Shown here in pieces: positions 9,130 to 17,734 of a stretch of 33,844 nt of DNA. Source of the DNA: Schleiferiaceae bacterium (lineage in GTDB: Bacteria; Bacteroidota; Bacteroidia; Flavobacteriales; Schleiferiaceae); contig JAKMGS010000003.1 in NCBI GenBank assembly GCA_022424815.1, positions 1 to 33,844 of the forward strand, read 5' to 3'. The notes beneath the pieces were generated by a model. That model made no database searches. It was not told where the DNA came from and saw nothing but the letters and a program-made list of their open reading frames with translations. The first letter of the stretch is position 1, and each line of letters opens with the position of its first letter. Position numbers and translations under genes: made by a program.

Positions 9130-9131
9130 AC

Positions 9132-9362
9132 CTACTCCGGCGGACAATTGATGAAATCGTCTTGGTCAAAGCCGTCGCACATCGCCTGACAAGCATTTGA
9201 GTAACGCAATATCTTGCCGTTGCCCTGCACGCATACTGGATCATATTCCATCGTACAGATGCAGTTTGGGTTTGAGGGCGCCACATTCTCTGCGGGTTGC
9301 CAGCTCGAGCATCCACCTAAACCAAGGGCAATTCCTGTAATTACTACGATTCTTTTCATCAT
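9132..9362 (-). CDS. Kazal-type protease-inhibitor-like lipoprotein
   Basis: 76 residues. The signal and lipobox LGGC give Cys18 as the lipidated residue. The mature part has six more cysteines (34, 36, 44, 58, 62, 73) with the Kazal pattern C-x-C...YDPVC...G...YSNAC-x3-C...C. Kazal domains inhibit serine proteases by presenting a loop. In bacteria they occur as small lipoproteins thought to protect against host or self proteases. The gene overlaps the upstream ABM gene by four bases (start/stop overlap), so the two are coupled. Two peptidase genes sit on either side of the pair, but a self-protection role is only inference. Confidence 0.75.
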   Translation of the reverse strand: MMKRIVVITGIALGLGGCSSWQPAENVAPSNPNCICTMEYDPVCVQGNGKILRYSNACQAMCDGFDQDDFINCPPE

Positions 9363-9661
9363 TTCCGTATCAAATCAACTATGGTATCCAGCTCAAATTG
9401 TGTGCCAATGCTACGACACGATTCATGCATCTTATTGCGTATCGGACCCGCTTCCACAGGCAATTTTTCCGCCGCCTGTTCCCTAGTCTGTCGATCGGGC
9501 CATTGCGCATAGGCCACATAGTTTCCTGCGGCCGATTTGTGTAGTCGAGAGCCACCACTGCCGGCATGTTCTTTGAAGAGTTCGGTAAGCGCTGACCAGG
9601 CCTCCACAAAATCATTCTCCGATCCCGGTTTCACATCAAAGGTGTAGATCACACTAAACAT
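9359..9661 (-). CDS. Antibiotic biosynthesis monooxygenase (ABM) fold protein
   Basis: 100 residues. The opening MFSVIYTFDVKPGSENDFVEAW, followed by YVAYAQWPDRQTREQAAEKLP, matches the dimeric ferredoxin-like ABM fold (YgiN/HmoA relatives). Family members include haem-degrading and quinol monooxygenases, but many are of unknown function, and no diagnostic haem-ligand pattern can be assigned here. It is the first gene of a two-gene unit with the Kazal lipoprotein (4-bp overlap). A strong terminator separates it from the S46 peptidase upstream. Confidence 0.75.
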   Translation of the reverse strand: MFSVIYTFDVKPGSENDFVEAWSALTELFKEHAGSGGSRLHKSAAGNYVAYAQWPDRQTREQAAEKLPVEAGPIRNKMHESCRSIGTQFELDTIVDLIRK

Positions 9662-9685
9662 TCAGGCAAAATTTTTCAGAAGATA

Positions 9686-9717
9686 AAAAAAGCCCGCGGA
9701 CCGGAGGTCCGCGGGCT
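9686..9717 (-). terminator. Rho-independent terminator after the S46 peptidase
   Basis: A 12-bp GC-rich perfect stem (AGCCCGCGGACC, 9691-9702, with its complement at 9706-9717) has a 3-base loop. On the minus strand it is followed by a run of T. It sits 35 bp after the S46 peptidase stop. A-rich and T-rich flanks mean it could work on both strands. Confidence 0.9.
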
Positions 9718-9751
9718 TTTAAATACGATAAAATTTGGCGCTACGGGCCTC

Positions 9752-11926
9752 TTATTTACGACGCTTCTTGCGCTTTTTCTTGCCTTCCACCAAGGTCATC
9801 TCATCGACCAAGTGACCTGCACCTGCATACTTGTCAATGATGAACAAGGTGTAACGGATGTCGACAGAGATACAACGCTGTAATTGGTCCTCGAAGAAGA
9901 TATCACCAGACATTGCCTCCCAGTTTCCGTCGAACGCAGTTCCAATCAACTCACCATCGCCATTGATCACTGGAGAACCTGAGTTACCACCGGTGATGTC
10001 GTTGTTCGAAATGAAGTTCACCACCAAATCACCATTCTCGTCCGCATAGCGGCCGTAGTCCTTGGCGTTGTACAACTCCTTGAGCTTCGAAGGCACGATG
10101 AACTCGTCGTTATTCGGGTCTTCCTTCTGCATTACCCCTTCGATCGTCGTCACGTAATCGTAATGAACGGCATCTTGTGGATCGTAAGAACCTACTACAC
10201 CCCAAGTCATACGTGGCGTAGAGTTCGCATCAGGAGCAAAGGTCTTGTTTGGCATCGCCTGACGCACACCATCGGTAAACAGACGGTAACCCTTGTTCAT
10301 TTTCTCGCTTACCTCAGCATTGCCTTGCTGGTTGCCAAAGTAGGTCATAATGAAGCTAGTTGCCAATTGCCCTCCTTTATCCTGCTTTAGGGCTTCCTCA
10401 TCCATAGTTTCAAGCCATATCTTGAGGTTTCGGGGAGAAGCATAAATTGAATTATCGTAGATGTAATTCACTAAAACATTGATATCACCTCCCATGCTGT
10501 CGCGAACTTCTGCGAAGATTGATGGCAACTGATCTTGAGAAACATTTTCCATCCAAATGCCCCACAGAGCACTCGCCAACTCGCGATCTACAGCGGGCTG
10601 ATATTCTGCGAAATGGCTTTCTGCATATTCGATTACTGCAGCTTTATCAGCCTCCAAATCTTCTGAAGTCGAAAGGGCACCAAGCTGACGGCCTAATCGC
10701 CATGCAAACAATGGTAATGAAGCGCCACGAATACCCGCTTCCATGAGGTAAACCTCGCCCTTAACGGTCAAGTCCGTCGCAGCATAGGCTTCATTCAACA
10801 AATCCAAGGCGCCCGCGTATTCCACACGGCTAGGATCTGCATTTGCCCAATCCATGTATTTAGCTTCAATAGCCTCTTTCTTGGCTTTAACTCTGTTTTT
10901 TTTCAACTGCTCGGTCTGTCCTATGAAATACTTCCAGTAGTTAGCAGTCTGAGCGTAATTCGAAGCCAAAGCAATACGGACGGCATCATCTGCGTCCATC
11001 GCTTTTTTCATGATGGCAAGTTTACGATCGCGAATCTCCACCACCGTTGGGTTGTATAAGTTGATGGCTTGCTCGATACCAGTAGAGGTCAAGAAACGAT
11101 CAGTTGATCCTGGGAATCCAAAGACCATAGTGAAATCGCCTTCTTTCACCCCGTTCAAGCTCACTGGCAAGTGGTGCTTAGGAGTCAACGGGACATTGTC
11201 CGCGCTTACATCTGAAGGGTTGCCGTCAGCATCTGCATAGATTCGGAACATAGAGAAATCACCTGTGTGGCGTGGCCACATCCAATTGTCCGTATCGCCA
11301 CCGTACTTACCCACACTGCTTGGAGGTGCACCTACCAAACGAACGTCTTGATACGTGTTGTAGACAAATAGGTAGTATTCATTGCCATGGAAAAAGCTGC
11401 GGACATATGCATTGTGCACGGTGCCTTCAGTGGCTTTGGCCGCTAATGCGTCGCCTATTTCTTTCGCCTTCGCAGCGCGCTGCGCTTCGGTCATATCATC
11501 AGTCATGGCAGCTAGTACCTCATCTGTCACATCTTCCATACGAACCAAAATTGCCGCTGTGAGGCCTGGATTCGTTCGCTCCTCGTCACGAGTCATCGCC
11601 CAGAAGCCGTCCGTCAGATAGTCATTCTCTACTGTGGAATGTGTGCGTATCGCGTCGTAACCACAGTGGTGGTTAGTCAGCATCAAGCCTTCGTCTGAGA
11701 TGATTTCACCGGTACAAAATCCTCCTAAAGAGACAATCGCATCCTTTATTGAAGCGTTATTGATATCATAGATTTCTTCAGCAGTAAGGTTCAAGCCATT
11801 TGCCTGCATCTCGGCATAATTAAGGCGCTTGATCAACATTGGAAGCCACATACCTTCATGGGCTGTTGCCAACGTGCTGGTAAGAATAAGAGCTAATACT
11901 AATAAGCCCGAAACAATTCTTTTCAT
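9752..11926 (-). CDS. S46 family dipeptidyl-peptidase, DPP7-like
   Basis: 724 residues with a signal peptide (MKRIVSGLLVLALILTSTLA) followed by the family start HEGMWLP. The chymotrypsin-like double barrel shows the catalytic His in TNHHCGY (86/87) and Ser649 in GGNSGSP. The Asp is expected near residue 227, around NWMWPRHTGDFS. S46 enzymes release dipeptides from peptides in the periplasm. Residue 667, 18 after the Ser, is Gly (AFDGNWE). From memory of the family, Gly here goes with DPP7 (hydrophobic P1) and Arg with DPP11 (acidic P1), so DPP7-type specificity is predicted. The C-terminus is a highly basic KKKRKKRRK tail. Confidence 0.92.
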   Translation of the reverse strand: MKRIVSGLLVLALILTSTLATAHEGMWLPMLIKRLNYAEMQANGLNLTAEEIYDINNASIKDAIVSLGGFCTGEIISDEGLMLTNHHCGYDAIRTHSTVENDYLTDGFWAMTRDEERTNPGLTAAILVRMEDVTDEVLAAMTDDMTEAQRAAKAKEIGDALAAKATEGTVHNAYVRSFFHGNEYYLFVYNTYQDVRLVGAPPSSVGKYGGDTDNWMWPRHTGDFSMFRIYADADGNPSDVSADNVPLTPKHHLPVSLNGVKEGDFTMVFGFPGSTDRFLTSTGIEQAINLYNPTVVEIRDRKLAIMKKAMDADDAVRIALASNYAQTANYWKYFIGQTEQLKKNRVKAKKEAIEAKYMDWANADPSRVEYAGALDLLNEAYAATDLTVKGEVYLMEAGIRGASLPLFAWRLGRQLGALSTSEDLEADKAAVIEYAESHFAEYQPAVDRELASALWGIWMENVSQDQLPSIFAEVRDSMGGDINVLVNYIYDNSIYASPRNLKIWLETMDEEALKQDKGGQLATSFIMTYFGNQQGNAEVSEKMNKGYRLFTDGVRQAMPNKTFAPDANSTPRMTWGVVGSYDPQDAVHYDYVTTIEGVMQKEDPNNDEFIVPSKLKELYNAKDYGRYADENGDLVVNFISNNDITGGNSGSPVINGDGELIGTAFDGNWEAMSGDIFFEDQLQRCISVDIRYTLFIIDKYAGAGHLVDEMTLVEGKKKRKKRRK

Positions 11927-12063
11927 GCTTTTACATTTGGGTTAAATGGATAAATGACACCACTAAAAAATAGTGGAAGACCAAATATAAGGCTAAAGGC
12001 AAGGATAGTCTGTTTAAAGAGATGGTCATTTTCGTATTTTCGTAGTGAACAAAATCAAATCCT

Positions 12064-12765
12064 ATGTGTAGATCTAGAGTCCCTGAAAAGTCCCGCTTAC
12101 TTATATTTTTTACTGCATTATTCTTGTCACAATCATTCATGGTTGTTGGACAAAGCCGTGCGTACATTAGAGATGCTATCACCGAATGGGGGCAATGCCG
12201 TAACGTGGCTATCACGGAAACAAATGGTGACATCGCCTTCTACGGTGATAATGGCTATGCCTATGATCAAATTCCAAGTGATCTAGCAGATGCGATTGAA
12301 GAACTTAGAAACAATGACGAATATATCTCTGATATTCAACTAACGGAAAATGGCAGGTGGGTCATGTTATACGGAGCTAACGGCCTGAAATGGAGCAATA
12401 TCCCCGGTAGTTTGGAATCTCAACTTCGAGAATATAATGCAGATAACGAGGTAATAACCTCTGTAACCTTTAATGACGTAGGAGAGTGGGTGGTTATATC
12501 CGAGGATTTTTATTCCAGCTCAGATGCTAATATCACAGACTGGTTAAAAGCCGGCGCAGATAAATATGGAGTTTTATGGGCAGCGTGTATCACAAACGAT
12601 GCCTTAGTAGCCGTCTATGAAAAAGGATATAAGTACTTTGGAGAAGTACCAGAGGATTTAAAAACCAAGCTTCAAGAAACATCGCTTGATGTTTATAGAA
12701 TCAAAATTGCAGGTACCGCCTGGTTTTTTGCAGATAAATATGGCCGATATGATTACAACATGTAA
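12064..12765 (+). CDS. Secreted protein of five ~42-residue repeats, unknown function
   Basis: 233 residues. An N-terminal hydrophobic stretch (about 12-28) ending VVGQ fits a signal peptide. The mature part consists of repeated units, each with two short beta strands and a helix, on the pattern ITENGxWVxxYGxNGxxWxxIPxxLxxxLxE. Clear copies begin near residues 46 (VAITETNGDIAFYGDNG), 88 (IQLTENGRWVMLYGANG), 131 (VTFNDVGEWVVISE) and 172 (ACITNDALVAVYEKG), and a shorter copy begins near 212 (IKIAGTAWFFADKYG). I recognise no named family. It resembles WG-type or other short beta-repeat sensors in general layout. It is divergent from the S46 peptidase. A TATTTTCG box at 12035 (7 of 8 to the consensus) is the best promoter candidate. 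Confidence 0.75.
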   Translation: MCRSRVPEKSRLLIFFTALFLSQSFMVVGQSRAYIRDAITEWGQCRNVAITETNGDIAFYGDNGYAYDQIPSDLADAIEELRNNDEYISDIQLTENGRWVMLYGANGLKWSNIPGSLESQLREYNADNEVITSVTFNDVGEWVVISEDFYSSSDANITDWLKAGADKYGVLWAACITNDALVAVYEKGYKYFGEVPEDLKTKLQETSLDVYRIKIAGTAWFFADKYGRYDYNM

Positions 12766-12777
12766 TCTATCGGCCAT
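12740..12777. terminator. Long hairpin spanning the stop codon, between convergent genes
   Basis: ATGGCCGATA (12740-12749) and TATCGGCCAT (12768-12777) are perfect complements. Inside them GATTACA and TGTAATC also pair around an ACA loop, with one bulged T at 12750. The 17-bp stem contains the TAA stop of the repeat protein. No long T run follows on either strand, so it may terminate both convergent transcripts or protect the mRNA end. Confidence 0.55.
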
Positions 12778-12815
12778 TTAACGTTTAGGTTATTCACCCA
12801 GCGACAAAGGGATAC

Positions 12816-14015
12816 TTACAAGCCCAAGGCTTTTTTTGCATCGCCGTTCATCAAGATTTCCTCAGGATTCTCCAAGGCTTCTTTGATCGCTACCAAGGTT
12901 CCCACGCTCTCGCGACCGTCGATCACTCGGTGGTCGTAGCTCAAGGCCACGTACATCATAGGACGGATCACAACCTCGCCATCCACAGCCACTGGGCGTT
13001 GGATGATGTTGTGCATCCCTAGGATGGCACTCTGTGGAGGGTTGATGATTGGCGTAGAAAGCATCGAGCCGAAGACCCCACCGTTGGTGATGGTGAAGGT
13101 ACCGCCGGTCATCTCGTCCACGGTGATTTTTCCGTCGCGAACGCGACTCGCTAATCGGCCAATTTCCCTTTCAACCCCAGCAAAATCCATGGTCTCTGCA
13201 TTGCGCAACACCGGCACCATCAATCCCTTAGGACCGCTCACCGCGATGCTTACGTCCACGTAATCAAAACTGACCAATTCGTTTCCGTCGATCATACTGT
13301 TTGTTGCAGGATACATCTGCAAAGCACGCGTGGCTGCCAAGGTAAAGAAGCTCATGAAGCCCAACTTCACGCCGTGCTTCTCTAAAAAAGCCTCTTTGTG
13401 TTGGTTACGCAAATCGAAAATTGGCTTCATATCCACCTCGTTGAAGGTGGTCAACATCGCCGTTTCATTCTTCACGGTTACCAAGCGGCTCGCCAACTTG
13501 CGACGTAAGCTACTCATCTTCTTACGCGTTTGTCCGCGCTCGCCATTGCCCGCAGAACCCATCGAAGCTACCGCCTCAATTACATCTGCTTTGGTGATGC
13601 GGCCATCGCGTCCTTTGCCTGTGGCCACCTTCGCTCCTGTCTCAGCCATCATCTTAGCTGCTGCTGGAGAAGCTGTTCCTGTAGCATAGGTGTTTGAAGC
13701 CGGTGCTGCAGGAGCGGCTACTGGCTCAGGATTTGGTGCCGAAGCTGCCGGTGCTGCTGCACCTGCGCCTTCTGGTCTGGCTGCCGAGGTGTCGATCAAA
13801 CACACCACTTGGCCCACCTCAACAGTGTCGCCCTCTTCGGCTTTCAAGGTGATGATGCCGCTTTCCTCCGCTGGAAGCTCCAACGTCGCTTTATCAGAAT
13901 CAACCTCAGCAATGGTTTGGTCTTTTTCTACCCAATCCCCATCGCTCACCAACCAGCTGGCAATTTCTACTTCGGTAATGGATTCGCCTGGTGAAGGCAC
14001 TTTCATTTCTAACAT
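12816..14015 (-). CDS. sucB: 2-oxoglutarate dehydrogenase E2, dihydrolipoyl succinyltransferase
   Basis: 399 residues from the ATG at 14015. A longer in-frame reading to 14105 runs into sucA and is rejected because MLEMKVPSPGESITEVE is the family N-terminus. The lipoyl domain carries the modified Lys42 in VDSDKATLE. An Ala/Pro-rich linker follows, then a peripheral-subunit-binding domain (ATGKGRDGRITKADVIEAV). The catalytic acyltransferase domain has the active-site motif HRVIDG with His362 and Asp366. The enzyme transfers succinyl from E1 to CoA in the citric acid cycle. It lies 10 bp behind sucA in one operon. The E3 gene is not in the window. Confidence 0.95.
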   Translation of the reverse strand: MLEMKVPSPGESITEVEIASWLVSDGDWVEKDQTIAEVDSDKATLELPAEESGIITLKAEEGDTVEVGQVVCLIDTSAARPEGAGAAAPAASAPNPEPVAAPAAPASNTYATGTASPAAAKMMAETGAKVATGKGRDGRITKADVIEAVASMGSAGNGERGQTRKKMSSLRRKLASRLVTVKNETAMLTTFNEVDMKPIFDLRNQHKEAFLEKHGVKLGFMSFFTLAATRALQMYPATNSMIDGNELVSFDYVDVSIAVSGPKGLMVPVLRNAETMDFAGVEREIGRLASRVRDGKITVDEMTGGTFTITNGGVFGSMLSTPIINPPQSAILGMHNIIQRPVAVDGEVVIRPMMYVALSYDHRVIDGRESVGTLVAIKEALENPEEILMNGDAKKALGL

Positions 14016-14025
14016 ATCCGTAGAC

Positions 14026-16752
14026 TTAAATGCTAAATACTCGTTCAATAGTTTCTCTTTGACGGATGTAGGCCACCTTATGTGATCCACTAGCCGCAGC
14101 GGCACTTGGCGCTGGGCTCACCAACGTGAGTTGGATGTGCATCTGCCACAACATGTAGGTCCATGCCCCCATATTTGCCGGTTCCTCTTGTGCCCAAATG
14201 TGCTTTTCGGCATTCGGGTATTTCGCCACCTCCGTCTTGATGGCAAGGTCGTCCAATGGGTACAACTGTTCGATGCGCACGAGCGCGACGTGATCTGCAC
14301 CCTGCGCTTCGCGTTCTTCCAACAGTTCGTAGTATAGTTTTCCAGAACAGAACACCACTTTAGTGACCTTATCTGGTTGGACATCGTGATCTGGAATAAT
14401 AGGCTGGAAAGTACCTGTGGCCAATTCTTCAACGCTGCTCACCACCTTCGGGTGACGCAACAAGCTCTTCGGCGTCATCACCACCAACGGACGGCGGAAA
14501 TTCCGCTTCTGTTGACGGCGCAACATGTGGAACAAGTTCGCCGGAGTGGTAACGTTTGCCACGGTCATGTTCTCTTGGGCACACAACTGTAGGAATCGTT
14601 CTAAGCGAGCCGAACTGTGCTCAGCACCTTGACCTTCGTAGCCGTGAGGGAGCAACAATACCAAGCCGTTCTGTAGCTTCCATTTATCTTCGGCTGCAGA
14701 AAGGAATTGGTCAATCATAATCTGCGCACCGTTGGCAAAATCACCAAACTGCGCTTCCCAAATCGTTAAAGTATCCGGCGCAGCCATAGCATAACCGTAG
14801 TCGAAGCCCATCACCGCGTACTCACTGAGCAACGAGTTGTAAATCGCAAAACGGCCTTCCTTGCCCGGGTATTCGTTCAAGAGGCTCACCTCTTCCTCAC
14901 TATCCTCCACCTTCAAGATGGCGTGACGGTGCGAGAAGGTTCCACGCTCTACATCTTCCCCGGAAATGCGAATATTGAATTCTTCTGCCAACAGCGAACC
15001 GTAGGCCAAAAGCTCCGCAGTACCCCAATCTAGGGCGTTGCGCTCGAACACTTGGGCCGAGCGGTCCTTGATCAGACGCTCCGTCTTCTTCAAGAATTTC
15101 TTCCCTTCAGGTAGGGTCGTGATGAATTTAGCAATGTCCTTGAGCTTGTTGAGGTCGAAGGTCGTATCCACGGCCTCGAGCATTTGTCCAGGATTCGCGC
15201 CCGGGTATTTATGCCATTCCTCCTGCATGAAAGGCGTGATCACGTTGCGCTCAATCTTCTTACTCTCGTCGAAGTCCGTTTCCAACATGGCCTTGAACTC
15301 CTCCTGCATTTTAATCACCACTTCCTGAGAAGCCAATCCCTCAGACATCAATTTCTGGGCGTAAATCTCCCGTGGGTTTGGATGCTTAGAAATGGCCTTG
15401 TACAAAAGCGGCTGGGTGAAACGCGGCTCATCACCTTCGTTGTGACCGTACTTGCGGTAACACAACAGGTCGATGAAAATGTCGCGTTTAAATCGCTGGC
15501 GGTATTCCACTGCAAGACGGATCGCATGTACCAAGGCTTCAGAATCATCGCCATTCACATGGAGTACAGGTGCCAAAACTACCTTCGCTACGTCCGTACA
15601 ATAGGTCGACGAACGGGCATCGAGGTAGTTGGTGGTAAATCCAACCTGGTTGTTGATCACGATGTGCAACGTTCCTCCGGTCTTATAGCCGTCCAACGTC
15701 TCCATCTGCACTGTTTCGTACACAATGCCCTGCGCCGCAATGGCCGCATCACCATGAATGAGAATAGGCAGAACCTTTTCACATTCCATCGCGTAATCGT
15801 TGTTGATTTTCGCACGTGCAATACCCTCAACTACAGGGTCAACCGCTTCAAGGTGTGAAGGGTTTGGGGCCAAGTTCATCTTGACCTGCTTGCCGTCCGA
15901 AGTGGTATGGATGGTTGTGTGGCCCAAGTGGTACTTCACATCACCATCGATGGTAATATCATCGAATGCCTTGCCTTCAAATTCAGAGAAAATCTGCTTG
16001 CGCGGCTTGCCGAACACGTTGGTCAATACATTCAATCGACCGCGGTGTGCCATCCCGAGCACAAACTCTTCTACCCCGTTGCGCGCCGCGTGATTCACCG
16101 CTTCGTCCAAGGCAGGGATGAGGCTTTCTGCTCCTTCGATGGAGAAGCGCTTCTGTCCTACAAACTTGGTATTCAAGAAAGCCTCGAAGCTCACCGCCTG
16201 GTTCAGCTTGTGCAAAATCTGCTGCTTTTCCTTCGTATTGAGGTTCGGCTGGTTGTCGTTTCTATGGATCCAATACTTGATCCAAGTACGGCGTTCTGGA
16301 TCGCGAATGTAGTTATACTCCACCCCGATACTCTGGCAATAAATTTTCTCGAGGTGAGAAATGATTTCGCGAAGGGTCGCCGGGCCACTCAATCCTAGTT
16401 CGGTGGCAGCATTAAACTCAGTATCCAAATCCTCAGAGCTGAGCCCGAAGTTTTCGATGGCCAATGAAGGCTCGTAGGAACGGCGCATGCGCACTGGGTT
16501 TGTCTTGGTGAACAAGTGTCCCCGTGAGCGGTACCCTTGGATCAAATTCAAGACATGAAATTCCTTGATGACTTCCTCAGGAACACCAGCACCTTCGAGG
16601 TCCTCCTCAGTGTAGATTTCTTTCGCAAAGTCGAAACCTTGGAAAAACGCTCTCCAGCTGGGCTCTATGTCGTCCGGTGTCTTGAGGTAACGCTCGTATT
16701 GCTCGTCAATAAACTCAGCGTGTACGCTACCTAAAAATGAGAATCTATCCAT
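14026..16752 (-). CDS. sucA: 2-oxoglutarate dehydrogenase E1 component
   Basis: 908 residues from the ATG at 16752 (MDRFSFLGSVHAEFIDEQYE). The reading frame stays open to 16929, but the extra 59 residues are unlike the family and overlap the DUF2795 gene. Visible family features are the N-terminal E1 motif around SWRAFFQGFDFA, GMAHRGRLNVLTN, the ThDP-binding part HGDAAIAAQG followed by INNQVGFTT, and the transketolase pyrimidine domain (WEAQFGDFANGAQI, GYEGQGAEHSSARLERFLQ). It decarboxylates 2-oxoglutarate and reductively succinylates the lipoyl group of sucB. It has its own promoter upstream (TTG-N18-TACTTTTG). Confidence 0.96.
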   Translation of the reverse strand: MDRFSFLGSVHAEFIDEQYERYLKTPDDIEPSWRAFFQGFDFAKEIYTEEDLEGAGVPEEVIKEFHVLNLIQGYRSRGHLFTKTNPVRMRRSYEPSLAIENFGLSSEDLDTEFNAATELGLSGPATLREIISHLEKIYCQSIGVEYNYIRDPERRTWIKYWIHRNDNQPNLNTKEKQQILHKLNQAVSFEAFLNTKFVGQKRFSIEGAESLIPALDEAVNHAARNGVEEFVLGMAHRGRLNVLTNVFGKPRKQIFSEFEGKAFDDITIDGDVKYHLGHTTIHTTSDGKQVKMNLAPNPSHLEAVDPVVEGIARAKINNDYAMECEKVLPILIHGDAAIAAQGIVYETVQMETLDGYKTGGTLHIVINNQVGFTTNYLDARSSTYCTDVAKVVLAPVLHVNGDDSEALVHAIRLAVEYRQRFKRDIFIDLLCYRKYGHNEGDEPRFTQPLLYKAISKHPNPREIYAQKLMSEGLASQEVVIKMQEEFKAMLETDFDESKKIERNVITPFMQEEWHKYPGANPGQMLEAVDTTFDLNKLKDIAKFITTLPEGKKFLKKTERLIKDRSAQVFERNALDWGTAELLAYGSLLAEEFNIRISGEDVERGTFSHRHAILKVEDSEEEVSLLNEYPGKEGRFAIYNSLLSEYAVMGFDYGYAMAAPDTLTIWEAQFGDFANGAQIMIDQFLSAAEDKWKLQNGLVLLLPHGYEGQGAEHSSARLERFLQLCAQENMTVANVTTPANLFHMLRRQQKRNFRRPLVVMTPKSLLRHPKVVSSVEELATGTFQPIIPDHDVQPDKVTKVVFCSGKLYYELLEEREAQGADHVALVRIEQLYPLDDLAIKTEVAKYPNAEKHIWAQEEPANMGAWTYMLWQMHIQLTLVSPAPSAAAASGSHKVAYIRQRETIERVFSI

Positions 16753-16775
16753 GTAGAATCTTTGGAATTGTACCT

Positions 16776-16804
16776 CAAAAGTACAACAGAAAATGTGGCT
16801 GCAA
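16776..16804 (-). promoter_or_regulatory. Promoter of sucAB
   Basis: On the minus strand, TTG (16804-16802) is followed after 18 bases by TACTTTTG (16783-16776), a perfect Bacteroidota -33/-7 arrangement. It lies 23 bases upstream of the sucA ATG. Confidence 0.7.
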
Positions 16805-16844
16805 GGCGCTTTATCGCAATATTGATATACTTCCTTCCCAGGCC

Positions 16845-16869
16845 AAAAAAAAGCCCCTACACTAGGGGC
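16845..16869 (-). terminator. Terminator of the DUF2795 gene
   Basis: The stem GCCCCTA (16853-16859) pairs with TAGGGGC (16863-16869) around a CAC loop. On the minus strand it is followed by eight T. It lies directly after the DUF2795 stop, separating that gene from sucA. Confidence 0.88.
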
Positions 16870-16874
16870 CTTAA

Positions 16875-17099
16875 TTAATATTCTTCTTCGTTCCAGAGGA
16901 AGTCTTCCTCGGACGGATAATCCGGCCAAATTTCCTCGATGCTTTCATAGATCTCTTCTTCCTCTTCTTCGATGGCTTGAAGGTTCTCTACTACTTCCAG
17001 AGGGGCTCCGGTACGAATGGCATAATCGATGAGCTCATCGCGCGTGGCCGGCCACGGTGCGTCACTCAAGTACGATGCTAATTCTAATGTCCAGTACAT
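16875..17099 (-). CDS. DUF2795 family protein
   Basis: 74 residues. MYWTLELASYLSDAPWPATRDELIDYAIRTGAPLEVVENLQ corresponds to the small DUF2795 domain common in Flavobacteriia, whose role is unknown. The last third is extremely acidic (IEEEEEEIYESIEEI, ending WNEEEY). It is monocistronic, with its own promoter and terminator, just upstream of sucA. A perfect TTG-N19-TACTTTTG promoter suggests steady, strong expression. Confidence 0.88.
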   Translation of the reverse strand: MYWTLELASYLSDAPWPATRDELIDYAIRTGAPLEVVENLQAIEEEEEEIYESIEEIWPDYPSEEDFLWNEEEY

Positions 17100-17137
17100 A
17101 TGTCTATTTCGTAGTGTTGTTCACTGTTCTAAGTGTG

Positions 17138-17167
17138 CAAAAGTAGTTTTTTACTTTACTTATGCAA
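17138..17167 (-). promoter_or_regulatory. Promoter of the DUF2795 gene
   Basis: On the minus strand, TTG (17167-17165) is followed after 19 bases by TACTTTTG (17145-17138), the full Bacteroidota consensus. The leader to the ATG at 17099 would be about 35 bases. Confidence 0.72.
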
Positions 17168-17191
17168 CACCTTTTTAAAAAATGTAAGTGC

Positions 17192-17731
17192 TTAATACTT
17201 AGGCGTCCAGATTCTGTCTTCCGCCCCAGCGGAAAAATCCATCCAACGTGCCATAACGAAGAGGTAATCCGACAATCGGTTTAAAAAAGCTGGGATAGCT
17301 CCGTTGACCTCAGCCGTTTCCGAGAGTGCGACCACCAAGCGTTCCGCGCGACGACAGACCGTTCGCGCCACGTGACATTGCGCGCTTGAGGCACATCCGC
17401 CAGGTAAAACAAAGTTCTTTAGCTCTGGAAGCTGCTCGTTCCAGCTGTCGATCTGCTGTTCTAATCTACCGACCAATTCCTCGTCCCATTTTGGCATGGG
17501 AAATTCCGCCTGGCCTTCCAATGCGAGGTGCGAACCCATGGCAAATAATTGGCTTTGAATGGCTTCTGACAGTGGGAAATGAGCATTGGCCTGCGCCACT
17601 AACACGCCCAAATGACTGTTCAGCTCGTCCAATGTACCATAGGCTTCCAAACGCAATTCCGCTTTCGATACGCGGGTCCCGTTTAACAAAGAGGTCTGGC
17701 CTCCGTCGCCTGTTTTGGTATAAATTTTCAT
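17192..17731 (-). CDS. pduO: Cob(I)alamin adenosyltransferase, PduO type
   Basis: 179 residues. The N-terminal YTKTGDGGQTSLLNGTRVSK is the nucleotide-binding loop of PduO-type ATP:cob(I)alamin adenosyltransferases. The conserved cores CHVARTVCRRAERLV and NRLSDYLFVMARW follow. The cytosolic homotrimer transfers the 5'-deoxyadenosyl group of ATP to cob(I)alamin, making the cofactor of enzymes such as methylmalonyl-CoA mutase. The ATG lies three bases after the stop of the PurF-like gene, so the pair is one operon. No B12-dependent enzyme is in the window. Confidence 0.92.
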   Translation of the reverse strand: MKIYTKTGDGGQTSLLNGTRVSKAELRLEAYGTLDELNSHLGVLVAQANAHFPLSEAIQSQLFAMGSHLALEGQAEFPMPKWDEELVGRLEQQIDSWNEQLPELKNFVLPGGCASSAQCHVARTVCRRAERLVVALSETAEVNGAIPAFLNRLSDYLFVMARWMDFSAGAEDRIWTPKY

Positions 17732-17734
17732 TAT

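Noticed and set aside
14015..14105. N-terminal extension of sucB overlapping sucA
   Set aside because: The extra 30 residues are unlike the lipoyl domain, while MLEMKVPSPGE at 14015 is the family start.
15184..15858. 224-residue plus-strand ORF inside sucA
   Set aside because: It is antisense to a well-conserved E1 gene. Its composition (rich in His, Arg, Val) is that of a shadow frame, and it has no motif.
16753..16929. N-terminal extension of sucA to 16929
   Set aside because: It runs through a terminator and into the DUF2795 gene. The family N-terminus begins at 16752, just after a good promoter.
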